Source: Pelodera strongyloides (Eukaryota > Nematoda > Chromadorea > Rhabditida > Rhabditidae). Taken from it: DNA of 64,000 nt. The notes beneath the pieces were generated by a model that was not told the origin of the DNA, searched no databases, and saw only the letters and a program-made list of their open reading frames with translations. A program made the translations under genes and the position numbers. Positions within the stretch are counted from its first letter, which is position 1. Each line of letters begins with the position of its first letter. The stretch spans positions 1 through 64,000 of the forward strand of contig JAANDG010000305.1 of assembly GCA_036852015.1 (NCBI GenBank), in the 5' to 3' direction. This document shows, piece by piece, positions 54,920-64,000 of this stretch.

Positions 54920-55477
54920 TGTTGCGACTATCGTTGCAACTGTAACGTATCGGCTGAATTATATGCATGTCTATAGTTAAAGATAGATGATCAATTGATT
55001 CACTAATTAGCTAATTAGCATTTCTCATAGATATAAACTCTAGGTTACAGCAGAGAGTTGTGGCTACACTTGGGGAGAGGCCTTCGGGCTGAACTCTATG
55101 GCGTTCCATCACGGCTCGGTACCGGTTAATACCCTAAGGTTGGCAGCGTTATCCCTAAACTGCCCACGGTCTGACAGAGCCGTTAAGTCTGATCACGGTT
55201 TTGTAGAACCGTCCAAAACTCCTATTTCCCCTTCGATCCGTAGTGGTCGTTGGACATCGTGGACGTAAGTGGTGGTGTTCGCCAGTGTCGCAGAGTGGAT
55301 GGATTCCCCCGGCATCGAAAGAGATTCAGCAGAGAGCCTGGTGCCCCTGAATGCTCCTTGGATCATGCACTCAAACCCTGTCGTTGTCCTATGTGTATTG
55401 TCCGTTGTCCTTTTGTGTATAATAAATACTTCGGGCAAAGTTGTGTAGTCATCGTGCAGACTCTACGAGTTTGTTTA
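54920..55477 (+). repeat. LTR1 (type A)
   Basis: 558 bp from TGTTGCGACTATCGTTGCAA to GAGTTTGTTTA. Contains GATATAAACTC (TATA-like, about 55029) and an AATAAA poly(A) signal (about 55421). The 3' end is TA rather than the usual CA. A primer site follows directly. Confidence 0.88.
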
Positions 55478-55502
55478 TGGCGACCGCGGTAGGGATCGAA
55501 CC
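55478..55502 (+). other. Primer-binding site 1
   Basis: TGGCGACCGCGG followed by TAGGGATCGAACC is complementary to a tRNA 3' end including CCA, acceptor stem and T arm (B box complement GGATCGAACC). The pairing length of 25 bases is long; many LTR elements use 12-18. The end CGGTCG-CCA resembles tRNA-Arg of animals. Confidence 0.8.
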
Positions 55503-56105
55503 TGTTGCAACTATGCGTTGCAACTGTGATAATATCTTGTATTATCTAAGAAACGTATTCTAGAGCATCATTATTACTAGTGTCTAGTATGAAGTTGTTT
55601 ACGTAAATAACAGGAAGTAACGACTTTATTAGACTGCTAGTCAAAGTATAAATACTCTCGGCTAGGACTAGAATGTGTGGCAGCAACTGGCAACGACTTG
55701 CAGCAAGGCCTTCGGGCTGAACTCTATGGCGTTCCATCACGGCTCGGTACCGGTTAATACCCTAAGGTTGGCAGCGTTATCCCTAAACTGCCCACGGTCT
55801 GACAGAGCCGTTAAGTCTGATCACGGTTTTGTAGAACCGTCCAAAACTACTATTTCCCCTTCGATCCGTAGTGGTCGTTGGACATCGTGGACGTAAGTGG
55901 TGGTGTTCGCCAGTGTCGCAGAGTGGATGGATTCCCCCGGCATCGAAAGAGATTCAGCAGAGAGCCTGGCGCCCCTGAATGCTCCTTGGATCATGCACTC
56001 AAACCCTGTCGTTGTCCTATGTGTATTGTCCGTTGTCCTTTTGTGTATAATAAATACTTCGGGCAAAGTTGTGTAGTCATCGTGCAGACTCTACGAGTTT
56101 GTTTA
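55503..56105 (+). repeat. LTR2 (hybrid: type B start, type A end)
   Basis: Begins TGTTGCAACTATGCGTTGCA directly after the primer site. The first ~200 bp differ from type A, with a separate TATA box (AGTATAAATACTC, about 55645). From about 55702 (GCAAGGCCTTCGGGCTG) it is almost identical to LTR1. This suggests U3 exchange between two LTR subfamilies. Confidence 0.85.
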
Positions 56106-56667
56106 TGTTGCGACTATCGTTGCAACTGTAACGTATCGGCTGAATTATATGCATGTCTATAGTTGAAGATAGATGATCAATTGATTCACTAATTAGCTAA
56201 TTAGCATGTGTTTCTAATAGATATAAACTCTAGGTTACAGCAGAGAGTTGTGGCTACACTTGGGGAGAGGCCTTCGGGCTGAACTCTATGGCGTTCCATC
56301 ACGGCTCGGTACCGGTTAATACCCTAAGGTTGGCAGCGTTATCCCTAAACTGCCCACGGTCTGACAGAGCCGTTAAGTCTGATCACGGTTTTGTAGAACC
56401 GTCCAAAACTACTATTTCCCCTTCGATCCGTAGTGGTCGTTGGACATCGTGGACGTAAGTGGTGGTGTTCGCCAGTGTCGCAGAGTGGATGGATTCCCCC
56501 GGCATCGAAAGAGATTCAGCAGAGAGCCTGGCGCCCCTGAATGCTCCTTGGATCATGCACTCAAACCCTGTCGTTGTCCTATGTGTATTGTCCGTTGTCC
56601 TTTTGTGTATAATAAATACTTCGGGCAAAGTTGTGTAGTCATCGTGCAGACTCTACGAGTTTGTTTA
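56106..56667 (+). repeat. LTR3 (type A)
   Basis: 562 bp, joined directly to LTR2: GTTTGTTTA then TGTTGCGACTATCG with no base between. Confidence 0.9.
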
Positions 56668-57209
56668 TGTTGCGACTATCGTTGCAACTGTAACGTATCG
56701 GCTGAATTATATGCATGTCTATAGTTGAAGATAGATGATCAATTGATTCACTAATTAGCTAATTAGCATGTGTTTCTAATAGATATAAACTCTAGGTTAC
56801 AGCAGAGAGTTGTGGCTACACTTGGGGAGAGGCCTTCGGGCTGAACTCTATGGCGTTCCATCACGGCTCGGTACCGGTTAATACCCTAAGGTTGGCAGCG
56901 TTATCCCATAAACTGCCCACGGTCTGACAGAGCCGTTAAGTCTGATCACGGTTTTGTAGAACCGTCCAAAACTACTATTTCCCCTTCGATCCGTAGTGGT
57001 CGTTGGACATCGTGGACGTAAGTGGTGGTGTTCGCCAGTGTCGCAGAGTGGATGGATTCCCCCGGCATCGAAAGAGATTCAGCAGAGAGCCTGGCGCCCC
57101 TGAATGCTCCTTGGATCATGCACTCAAACCCTGTCGTTGTCCTATGTGTATTGTCCGTTGTCCTTTTGTGTATAATAAATACTTCGGGCAAAGTTGTGTA
57201 GTCATCGTG
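56668..57209 (+). repeat. LTR4 (type A, 3' end lost)
   Basis: Directly joined to LTR3 in the same way. It changes at GTAGTCATCGTG (57209) into a type B-like segment, GCAGCAACTGGCAACGACTT. Confidence 0.88.
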
Positions 57210-57626
57210 GCAGCAACTGGCAACGACTTGCAGCAAGGCCTCCAGGCTGAGCTCTGGTTTAGCTAGCGGCCCATCACGGCTCGGTACCGGTTAATACCCT
57301 AAGGTTGGCAGCGTTACCCATAAACTGCCTACGGTCTGACAGAGCCGGAAAGTCTGATCACGGTTTAGTAGAACCGTCCAAAACTACTCATTTCCCCTTC
57401 GATCCGCAGTGGTCGTTGGACTTCGAGTGGACCAGTGGTGGTGTTCGCCAGTGTCGCAGCGAGGAAAGAATCCCCCGGCATCGAAAGAGGTCTAGCAGCG
57501 AGCCTGTGTGCCCCTGGACGCTCCTTGGATCATGCACTCAAACCCAGTCTTACCGTTGTCCCTCAATAAATAGATTTCGGTCGTTACTGTTGTTGTCACC
57601 GTACGGGCTTCTATGAAGTTCGTTTA
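57210..57626 (+). repeat. LTR5 (type B-like, divergent)
   Basis: Starts within a type B U3 (same words as 55683-55705) and carries many substitutions against the other units (for example CTCCAGGCTGAGCTC). It ends GAAGTTCGTTTA, followed by primer site 2 (TGGCGACCGCGG, 57627-57638). Confidence 0.8.
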
Positions 57627-58763
57627 TGGCGACCGCGGCTTTATTCGAATCTATTTATTACGATAGAGACCGATAACGCGGTTTCAACGAGGGAGACCGG
57701 TACGCGGTTTCAACGATAGCTTCCAGTACGTGGAAGCACGGTAAGACTTCGGTCGAGCCACAGATTTCAATCAAACCATCTGATTCTCAATCTCACACTC
57801 ATTCTCATCCTCAACCAACTCTTTCTCATGAAATTATCAGGTTTCATACCTCTGAGTTCATAAGTAACTACTTACTGAGATACCAAATTTTGGAGTAAGA
57901 TTGCAATAAGGAAGTAAGAAAGTTTTTAGCGGAATGTATTGAGTAAATTCACAGTTACAAGTAGTTGACCTAAAGTATTGATTCTCAAAGTTAAGATATG
58001 AGAAATCCAGACGCATAGACAGAGGCATTATTGTAAAACTAGCGGTATTAACTATTCGCATAATCCTAACTTGTTAGAAAACAACAACAATCTTTGGACT
58101 ATGATAGCCTACATAACTTATTAGCATAAAAGTGTAACCTGCATATCATTCTAAGAACAATGCTTCAGATTTAGAAAGTTCAACAGTGACTCACAAAACT
58201 CGTTGGTCTAGTTCAAGAAAATGGACATCTCGTGGACAAAATTATCACTCTTGAAGGCAACGTATTTGGAACATTTCGATACGAACATGTTTGTGTACGA
58301 CTATCGGAGAAAGCAACTATATGTTCATACAACGATGAGTTCCATTTTTTCTCAGATGAAAGGCTACATTTCGTATTTTCACTTTTTAAAAACATAACAA
58401 AGTTCTTAGTGTGCTGTTCTAATCATTGACATCGTTCGTTATTATAATCATTATGCATATGAACCTGATCATTTAGAAAGTACAGAATTTCAAGATAAGA
58501 TAGATAAACCTCGTTGGGAGCCTGTGCTGTCGCACACATTTCAATCAGGATACGAAAATAGTTGTGAGTTGACTGAAAAAATCGAAATTGCACATTATGC
58601 AAATGTACACTTTTCCTAGGATAATGAATGGATAATAATATGTTACAACTACAAATACCAGTTTCTGAAATAGATAAAGAAGTACGTAGTACCAAGTTTC
58701 TTACTTTAGGCTTGTATCAATTACTTTAGTTACTCTAACAACTTTCGTCTTGGGAGTTGGGAG
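57627..58763 (+). other. LTR element internal region with primer site 2 and polypurine tract
   Basis: Begins with the 12 base primer site TGGCGACCGCGG and ends with GGGAGTTGGGAG (58752-58763), a polypurine tract directly before LTR6. Between them lie two ACGCGGTTTCAACGA repeats (57675-57715). A 65 codon frame at 58232-58429 is without recognisable domains. No retroviral-type protein is encoded. Confidence 0.7.
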
Positions 58764-59325
58764 TGTTGCGACTATCGTTGCAACTGTAACGTATCGGCTG
58801 AATTATATGCATGTCTATAGTTGAAGATAGATGATCAATTGATTCACTAATTAGCTAATTAGCATGTGTTTCTAATAGATATAAACTCTAGGTTACAGCA
58901 GAGAGTTGTGGCTACACTTGGGGAGAGGCCTTCGGGCTGAACTCTATGGCGTTCCATCACGGCTCGGTACCGGTTAATACCCTAAGGTTGGCAGCGTTAT
59001 CCCTAAACTGCCCACGGTCTGACAGAGCCGTTAAGTCTGATCACGGTTTTGTAGAACCGTCCAAAACTACTATTTCCCCTTCGATCCGTAGTGGTCGTTG
59101 GACATCGTGGACGTAAGTGGTGGTGTTCGCCAGTGTCGCAGAGTGGATGGATTCCCCCGGCATCGAAAGAGATTCAGCAGAGAGCCTGGCGCCCCTGAAT
59201 GCTCCTTGGATCATGCACTCAAACCCTGTCGTTGTCCTATGTGTATTGTCCGTTGTCCTTTTGTGTATAATAAATACTTCGGGCAAAGTTGTGTAGTCAT
59301 CGTGCAGACTCTACGAGTTTGTTTA
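58764..59325 (+). repeat. LTR6 (type A)
   Basis: 562 bp, near-identical to LTR3; starts after the polypurine tract and ends GTTTA before the TACAG target duplication. Confidence 0.9.
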
Positions 59326-59614
59326 TACAGTATGAATTAGCATGGAAAATTTGAAAAATATGCACGGGAAACGTTTTGTCGCAAGCTAATTCATACTGTA
59401 TTATTTGTTTTCTCCAAGCATTGGAACGTTTCCAAAAAGTCCATCCCGAACGATGAATTTGTATGGTTTCCTTTCGGAAAGCCAATCCCGTACTTTTCTA
59501 CTTGTTCACTCCCTGAGTTGGAATTCAAATTATTCGGTTTTGGTAAAGTATTTGTCTTTATTCTTTACTAAATACAAGTAAACTCTAAGAAAAACGACGA
59601 TTTTGTAGTGACTG

Positions 59615-59868
59615 CTATCCTTTAACTACTTTCTTCAACAGTGATATTTTACTCCACAGTTTAGTCAAATTTTGTTATATACCCTGAATTACGTTATATA
59701 CCCTGAAATTTTGTTATATATACCCTGAAATTTTGTTATATACCCTGAAATGTTGTATGTCGGAGAACTGCATCACTGTGTATTATGTCGTCGTCTGTAC
59801 AAACGGTTCCGGCATACCGTTTCAAACCACGTGTCATACCGCTTTAATTGGTAATATCCTTTCCTAAT

Positions 59869-59900
<32 letters not shown>

Positions 59901-60059
59901 TTTGTTATATATACCCTGAAATTTTGTTATATACCCTGAAATGTTGTATGTCGGAGAACTGCATCACTGTGTATTATGTCGTCGTCTGTACAAACGGTTC
60001 CGGCATACCGTTTCAAACCACGTGTCATACCGCTTTAATTGGTAATATCCTTTCCTAAT

Positions 60060-60060
<1 letters not shown>
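59615..60060 (-). repeat. Inverted, partly duplicated copy of Rab7 3'-flank sequence with MITE family A fragments
   Basis: CAGTGATATTTTACTCCACAG and the following bases are the inverse of sequence at about 25850-25900 and 42860-42915. A block from TTTTGTTATATACCCTGAAA to TTTCCTAATTTAATAATAAT, which contains the inverse of the MITE at 25690-25810, occurs twice (to 59900 and to about 60100). TATATACCCTGAAATTTTGT words repeat several times. Confidence 0.75.
59871..59900. repeat. (TAA)n microsatellite
   Basis: Ten AAT/TAA trinucleotides at the end of the first copy of the duplicated block. A longer run (60061-60150) ends the second copy. Confidence 0.95.
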
Positions 60061-60117
<57 letters not shown>

Positions 60118-61245
60118 TAATAATAAATAATAATAATAATGAAAATAATAATAATACAGAAATAAGAAGAAGAAGAAGAAATTCAGAAGAAACTAATAAG
60201 AAGAAGAAAAAGAAAAAGAAGAAGAAGAAGAATAAGGAAGAATAAAAAAAGAAAAGAAGAATAATAATAGAAGAAGAATAAGAAGAAGAATAATAATAAA
60301 AATAAAAGAAGAAGAAGAAGAAGAAGAAGAAGTAATAAAAGAAGAATAAGAAGAATAAGAGAGAAAAGAAGAAGAAGAATGAATAATAAGAAGGAAGAAT
60401 AAGAAGAAGAATAGAATAAGAATAATAAGAATAAGAATAATAATAATAATAAGAATAATAATAAGAAATATAATAAGAAGAAGAATAAGAGAAGAATAAA
60501 GAATAATAATAGAAGATAATAAAAGAATAAAAGAATAATCATAATAATAATAAGAAGAAGAAGAAGAATCGAAGGAAGAAGAAGAAGAAGAAGAAGAAGA
60601 AGAAGAAGAAGAAGAAGAAGATCAAAGAAGAAGAAGAAGGAAAGAAGAAGAAGAAGAAGAAGAAGAAGAAGAAGAAGAAGAAGAACAAGAAGAAGAAGAA
60701 GAAGAAGAACAAGATAAAACAAAAGAAGAACAAGAAGAACAAGAAGAACAAGAAGAACAAGAAGAACAAGAAGAAAAAGAATAAAAACAAAGAACAAGAA
60801 GAACAAGAAGAAAACAAGAAGAACAAGAATAACAAGAAGGAAAAGAAGAACAATAATAACCAAGAATAACAAGAACAAAACAAGAAGAACAAGAACAATA
60901 AAAGAAAAAAAAGAAAAAAAAATTAACAATAATAACAATAAAAAAAAAAAAAAAAAAAAAACAATAAGAACAATGAAAACAATAATAACAATAATAACAA
61001 GAAGAACAAGAAGAACAATAACAAGAAGAACAAGAATAACAATAATAACAATAATAACAATATAACAATAATAACAATAATAACAGATAATAACAATAAT
61101 AAGAAAATAAAAATAATAATAAAAAATAACAATAATACATAAAAAAATAATAAAATAATAATAATAACAATAATAAAATAATAATAATAATAACCATAAT
61201 AAAATAATAATAATAATAATAACAATAATAATAATAACAATAATG
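60061..61245. repeat. TAA/GAA/CAA simple-repeat tract, nearly pure purine in the middle
   Basis: The tract starts as (TAA)n, becomes (GAA)n with AAT interruptions (60160-60710), then (AAGAAC)n and (AATAAC)n until 61245. Cytosine and guanine+thymine content on the plus strand is very low, and the core 60540-60720 is almost pure A and G. Large Leu/Phe/Tyr frames on the minus strand are artefacts. Confidence 0.97.
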
Positions 61246-62727
61246 GTTGACAAAGGTTGATACTAAGTAGGCCGGCCAAGCTATGATGAAAGGAAGGGCA
61301 TTGCTGTTTTGAAAATGTCTAAAGAAATTAATATTATAGACAAAATGTTGTTATTGAGGAACTAAAAGTTAGGCTGGACATATTTACCGTTATTGAGATT
61401 TATAGTGCCTAAAGCGGTTTGACATCTGGTTTGTGAAACACTAAAAAAAACGTAAAAAGACATGCGTCGTGTGCAAATTGTGCGATCACCAGAATTTGCA
61501 CATTATCCGGCTTACTGATCACGAAGCGCCTGTTATAGCCGCTAACACTCAATGCCGAATTTTTGCGTAGGATATATCATTGCTGATAGTTGGACTGGTG
61601 ATGATTGTAACCTCTTGCGGTTTTATCTCCAAAAGTAACACGTACGAGTGAGCTCAGCCTCAAATGTTTTGTGGATATGGAAAGTTGTCTGGTTTCTTGT
61701 GGTATTGTGGTCTAACGTCTTCATAGGCTAGGTTTCAGGATAGGCCAAGGCAAGAGGTGGTGGTGAGCGGCGAGCACCAGGCGCGAAAATGCCTTCGCGG
61801 CGAAAATTGGGATTGAGCTTGGTTGAGTACACCGATCTAGATGTGGGGGTGGCTCAGTACTCGGGAACGTGAACTACTGAACTAACGACTGCAAATTATA
61901 CAAACATAGGTCAATCAAACAAACGAAGTCCCAATTTTAGGTAATACGATTTGATTCGAGGATGCGACATATTTCACGACCGATTTCAAACCTCGGCCAG
62001 ATTGGGCGCTGGCTGGAGGAAAGATTATTAGTGGCGCGGCCATAACCTGACCCAGACTGGACTCTGTCCGCACGCGCACTTTTGGTGGGCGTGCATAAGC
62101 ATAATGAGTCACAGTACCTTAATTATAGGCAATACGTTTTTGACGTTTCATATAAGTATGCCCATTTTTGTGAGGCTTCGAATTTCGAAGTATCGCCTGT
62201 GCAGCAGTGGAAAGACGCCTCAGGCGGCGATAGCCTTCTGCTTCTGGTAATACTGATAAAACACAATTTTCAATTTATCTTTTTATTGATGTGTCATGTG
62301 CCCTGCTGATAAAAACTCGCATTCAGTGCTATTTTGTTGCGCAAGAAGTGATCCATTATATTTGTTCTTTCATTATTACTGCTAGTTTCTTGCTTGTCAT
62401 CAATTAATAGTACCGTCTATTTTCTTACAATTACTTTCTTTCCCGGTTTTATTTTTATTTTAGACTTTCCGTGCGTGCATTTGCTTTGATCATTTGTTTG
62501 TTAAAGCGAAATACCGGTCGGTTTTTGAGACGCATCGTGAACAGCTGCGTTTTTATGCATTTATGCAAAGTGGGGTCGAATTGGGGTCTAGTTTTTATGT
62601 TAATTTGTACTAATTTGTATATGTTATACAATGAAGATGTCCACGATGCGTTTGAATAACCGGCCGGTATTTCGCTTTAAGTCGTTGATTATGAACTCTG
62701 CATTTTTTTCAGTTAACAAAAACAAAA
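61246..62727. other. Upstream region of the plus-strand Rab7 paralogue
   Basis: Contains one isolated family A MITE end (CTAAAGCGGTTTGACATCTG at about 61411). A CpG-rich part follows (61740-62240), with an inverted repeat TATCGCCTG / CAGGCGGCGATA ahead of a GTAATACTG donor-like site at about 62247. That would suit a 5' UTR exon of the Rab7 gene at 62728. No other gene was seen. Confidence 0.45.
62501..62680. mobile_element. MITE family B, complete
   Basis: 180 bp bounded by TTAA. Left end AAGCGAAATACCGGTCGGTT and right end AACCGGCCGGTATTTCGCTT are inverse copies. It lies immediately upstream of the start exon, in the presumed 5' UTR intron. Confidence 0.85.
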
Positions 62728-64000
62728 ATGTCCGGTGTCCCACGAAAGAAGGCACTTCTCAAGGTTGGTGATTGTTTTTTGTTTCTGTACTATTTATGGA
62801 AGCTGTATGCAGAATCAGACTTCCGAAAAGGCTAGGGCAGTTAAAGCAGTATGAAACCAGGTTTATGAAGCATAATTTTGGTCCTATGTGATCTGTGCCT
62901 TTCTGTGCATACATCATGGGGATTCATTTTGTGCAGCATATGCTTCATGAAGCACGTGCCATACCGCTTTAAATTATTCTCGTTTTAGGTGATCATTCTG
63001 GGAGATCCGGGTGTTGGTAAGACGTCACTTATGAAGCAATATGTGCACAGACTGTTCACCAATCAATACAGAGCGACCATAGGAGCCGATTTCCTCACCA
63101 AGGACGTGGTGATCGACGATAGACTGGTTACGATGCAGGTGAGCATTAGATGATTATGGGAGGGGGGGGGCGTGTGTTGGGAAGATTTGCTTTCTTGGGA
63201 GGTTTCATGGAGCAAAGTTTCTTCTTCTTCGCATTGCATTTCACAGAGAGAGGTGGCACAACATATTTCTTGCCAACAAAATGTTTTTATATTTTAGATC
63301 TGGGACACTGCGGGTCAGGAACGATTCAATTCCCTAGGTGTTGCCTTTTACCGTGGAGCCGATTGTTGTGTACTTACTTATGATGTGATCAATGCTGTCT
63401 CATTTAAGTCCCTTAATTTGTGGAGAGATGAATTCCTAATTCAGGCTAGGTAAATGTTGTATAATAGTATAATAACATATACTCGGGTTGGGAAAGGTGT
63501 AAAACCTGAAAACGTTGTAGACTGTAGAGGTATGAGGTCAGGCAGTTGATGGTTGGCTGTTTGTCTTTGTAAACTGTAGATTTTATTATGGGTTTTGGTG
63601 GTGTTGTCTGACTGATATAATAATTTATTCGCACAAGCACAATCAAAGAAAGCAATGTAACATGCATTTTGTTTTATAAAATACACATAATAAATTAATA
63701 AAGCATAATAAAGCAGTAGTAAAATAAGCTAAATAAGTCTCAATAAGCAAATTCGAAATAAATCAAAGGAAATTCGTAGCATTTTATCACTTTTAGGCGA
63801 AGTCCTATGGACAAATATATAATATTAAGAATGTCTAAATGGAAATGCTGTAACAAATGAATTATGATGTCTCACCTTATATCGCTTTGAGTGAATTATG
63901 AATATTATACATTATTATAAAAAATTTACATAATTTAGCCCCCGCGATCCCGAGCACTTCCCGTTTGTTCTTCTAGGAAACAAGGTGGATTTGGAACAAA
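62728..64000 (+). CDS. Rab7 paralogue, first four exons (cut by window end)
   Basis: Exons are 62728-62763 ([12 protein letters not shown]), 62989-63138, 63298-63449 and 63939 to beyond 64000. Lengths and phases of exons 1-3 (36, 150, 152) equal those of the complete Rab7 gene, so the two are paralogues. Visible boxes are P-loop GDPGVGKT (17-24), WDTAGQE and NKVD. Compared with the other gene, position 19 is Pro instead of Ser, NQYVNRRF reads KQYVHRLF, and QSLGVAF reads NSLGVAF. The ATG follows an acceptor (TTTTTTTCAG at 62712), so a 5' UTR exon lies upstream. Intron 1 carries a family A MITE. The remaining exons are outside the window. It is oriented head to head with the gene at 43533-45939, about 17 kb away. 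Confidence 0.93.
62841..62972. mobile_element. MITE family A in Rab7 paralogue intron 1
   Basis: 132 bp, left TTAAAGCAGTATGAAACCAG and right AGCACGTGCCATACCGCTTT followed by AA; inverted termini bounded by TTAA. Confidence 0.82.

Larger units (their letters stand above)
54920..59325 (+). mobile_element. Non-autonomous LTR retroelement with six LTR units
   Basis: Bounded by the 5 bp target duplication TACAG (54915-54919 and 59326-59330); the opposite MITE arm supplies the empty site. The order is LTR1, a 25 base tRNA-complementary primer site, LTR2, LTR3, LTR4, LTR5, a second primer site, a ~1.1 kb internal region without a long ORF, a polypurine tract and LTR6. No gag, protease, reverse transcriptase or integrase is visible, so it must be mobilised in trans, like TRIM/LARD elements. 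The tandem LTR2-3-4 arrangement is unusual. Confidence 0.88.
54817..59492. mobile_element. Harbinger-like MITE split by an LTR retroelement
   Basis: The left end GGGCGCGTTCGGGATTGATT follows TAA, as in the element at 32756. The arm continues to TTGGAGAAAACAAAAAATACAG. After the LTR element the other arm returns (GCTAATTCATACTGTATTAT, TGTTTTCTCCAAGCA) and ends near CTTTCGGAAAGCCAATCCCG. The right terminal 12 bases are lost or diverged. The two arms pair for well over 100 bases and show the uninterrupted sequence across the LTR insertion point. Confidence 0.82.

Noticed and set aside
55193..59286. Repeated 81-codon frames (starting MPEVFIIHKRTT) on the minus strand
   Set aside because: They occur once in each LTR, antisense to the LTR, and overlap poly(A) and R-U5 signals. 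Conservation is explained by the LTR being recent.
60183..61253. 356-codon Leu/Phe/Tyr frame on the minus strand
   Set aside because: It is the translation of a GAA/AAT simple-repeat tract; no domain or start context.

Overview
This window looks like nuclear DNA of a eukaryote, most probably an invertebrate animal. It has spliced genes with GT..AG introns, Rab7 small-GTPase genes with a C-terminal Cys-X-Cys, a non-LTR retrotransposon, LTR elements, tRNA-like pol III sequences, many short inverted-repeat elements and long satellites. I cannot name the species. Nothing bacterial was seen (no operons, no CRISPR).

Layout. (1) 1-12693: about twelve units of a ~1.07 kb satellite; each unit carries a conserved TATA-box block. 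(2) 13146-28043 and 28433-45034: two direct tandem copies (A and B) of a ~15 kb segment. Each holds, in order, a promoter-like region, a ~6 kb plus-strand transcription unit made of short exon-like islands ending at AATAAA, a GC-rich ~38 bp minisatellite, and a minus-strand Rab7 gene. Copy B has the complete seven-exon Rab7 gene (211 codons). Copy A stops after exon 4 (counted from the 5' end), so only exons 4-7 remain. Copy A carries a private 3.6 kb insertion. Copy B carries a private 3.5 kb TIR element (TA target duplication) and a 2.0 kb PIF/Harbinger-like element (TAA target duplication). The second is itself split by a 5'-truncated LINE and a 125 bp foldback element. (3) 46-54.8 kb: AT-rich DNA with two minus-strand genes that I assembled from splice sites and reading phase: an 87-codon putative membrane protein (49182-50386) and a 203-codon protein ending in a CHHC zinc-finger motif (52080-54295). 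(4) 54817-59492: a Harbinger-like MITE interrupted by an LTR retroelement with six LTR units, three of them joined end to end, bounded by a TACAG target duplication. (5) 59.5-61.3 kb: microsatellites and a ~1.1 kb almost purely purine strand. (6) 62728-64000: the first four exons of a second, diverged Rab7 gene on the plus strand, head to head with the first and cut by the window end.

Co-operation. The protein genes do not form a pathway. Rab7 would act in late endosome/lysosome traffic. Most of the sequence is mobile or repetitive, and its history can be partly read because the two copies of the duplication supply empty insertion sites for each other. All splice models are inferred by eye from consensus sites and reading phase.
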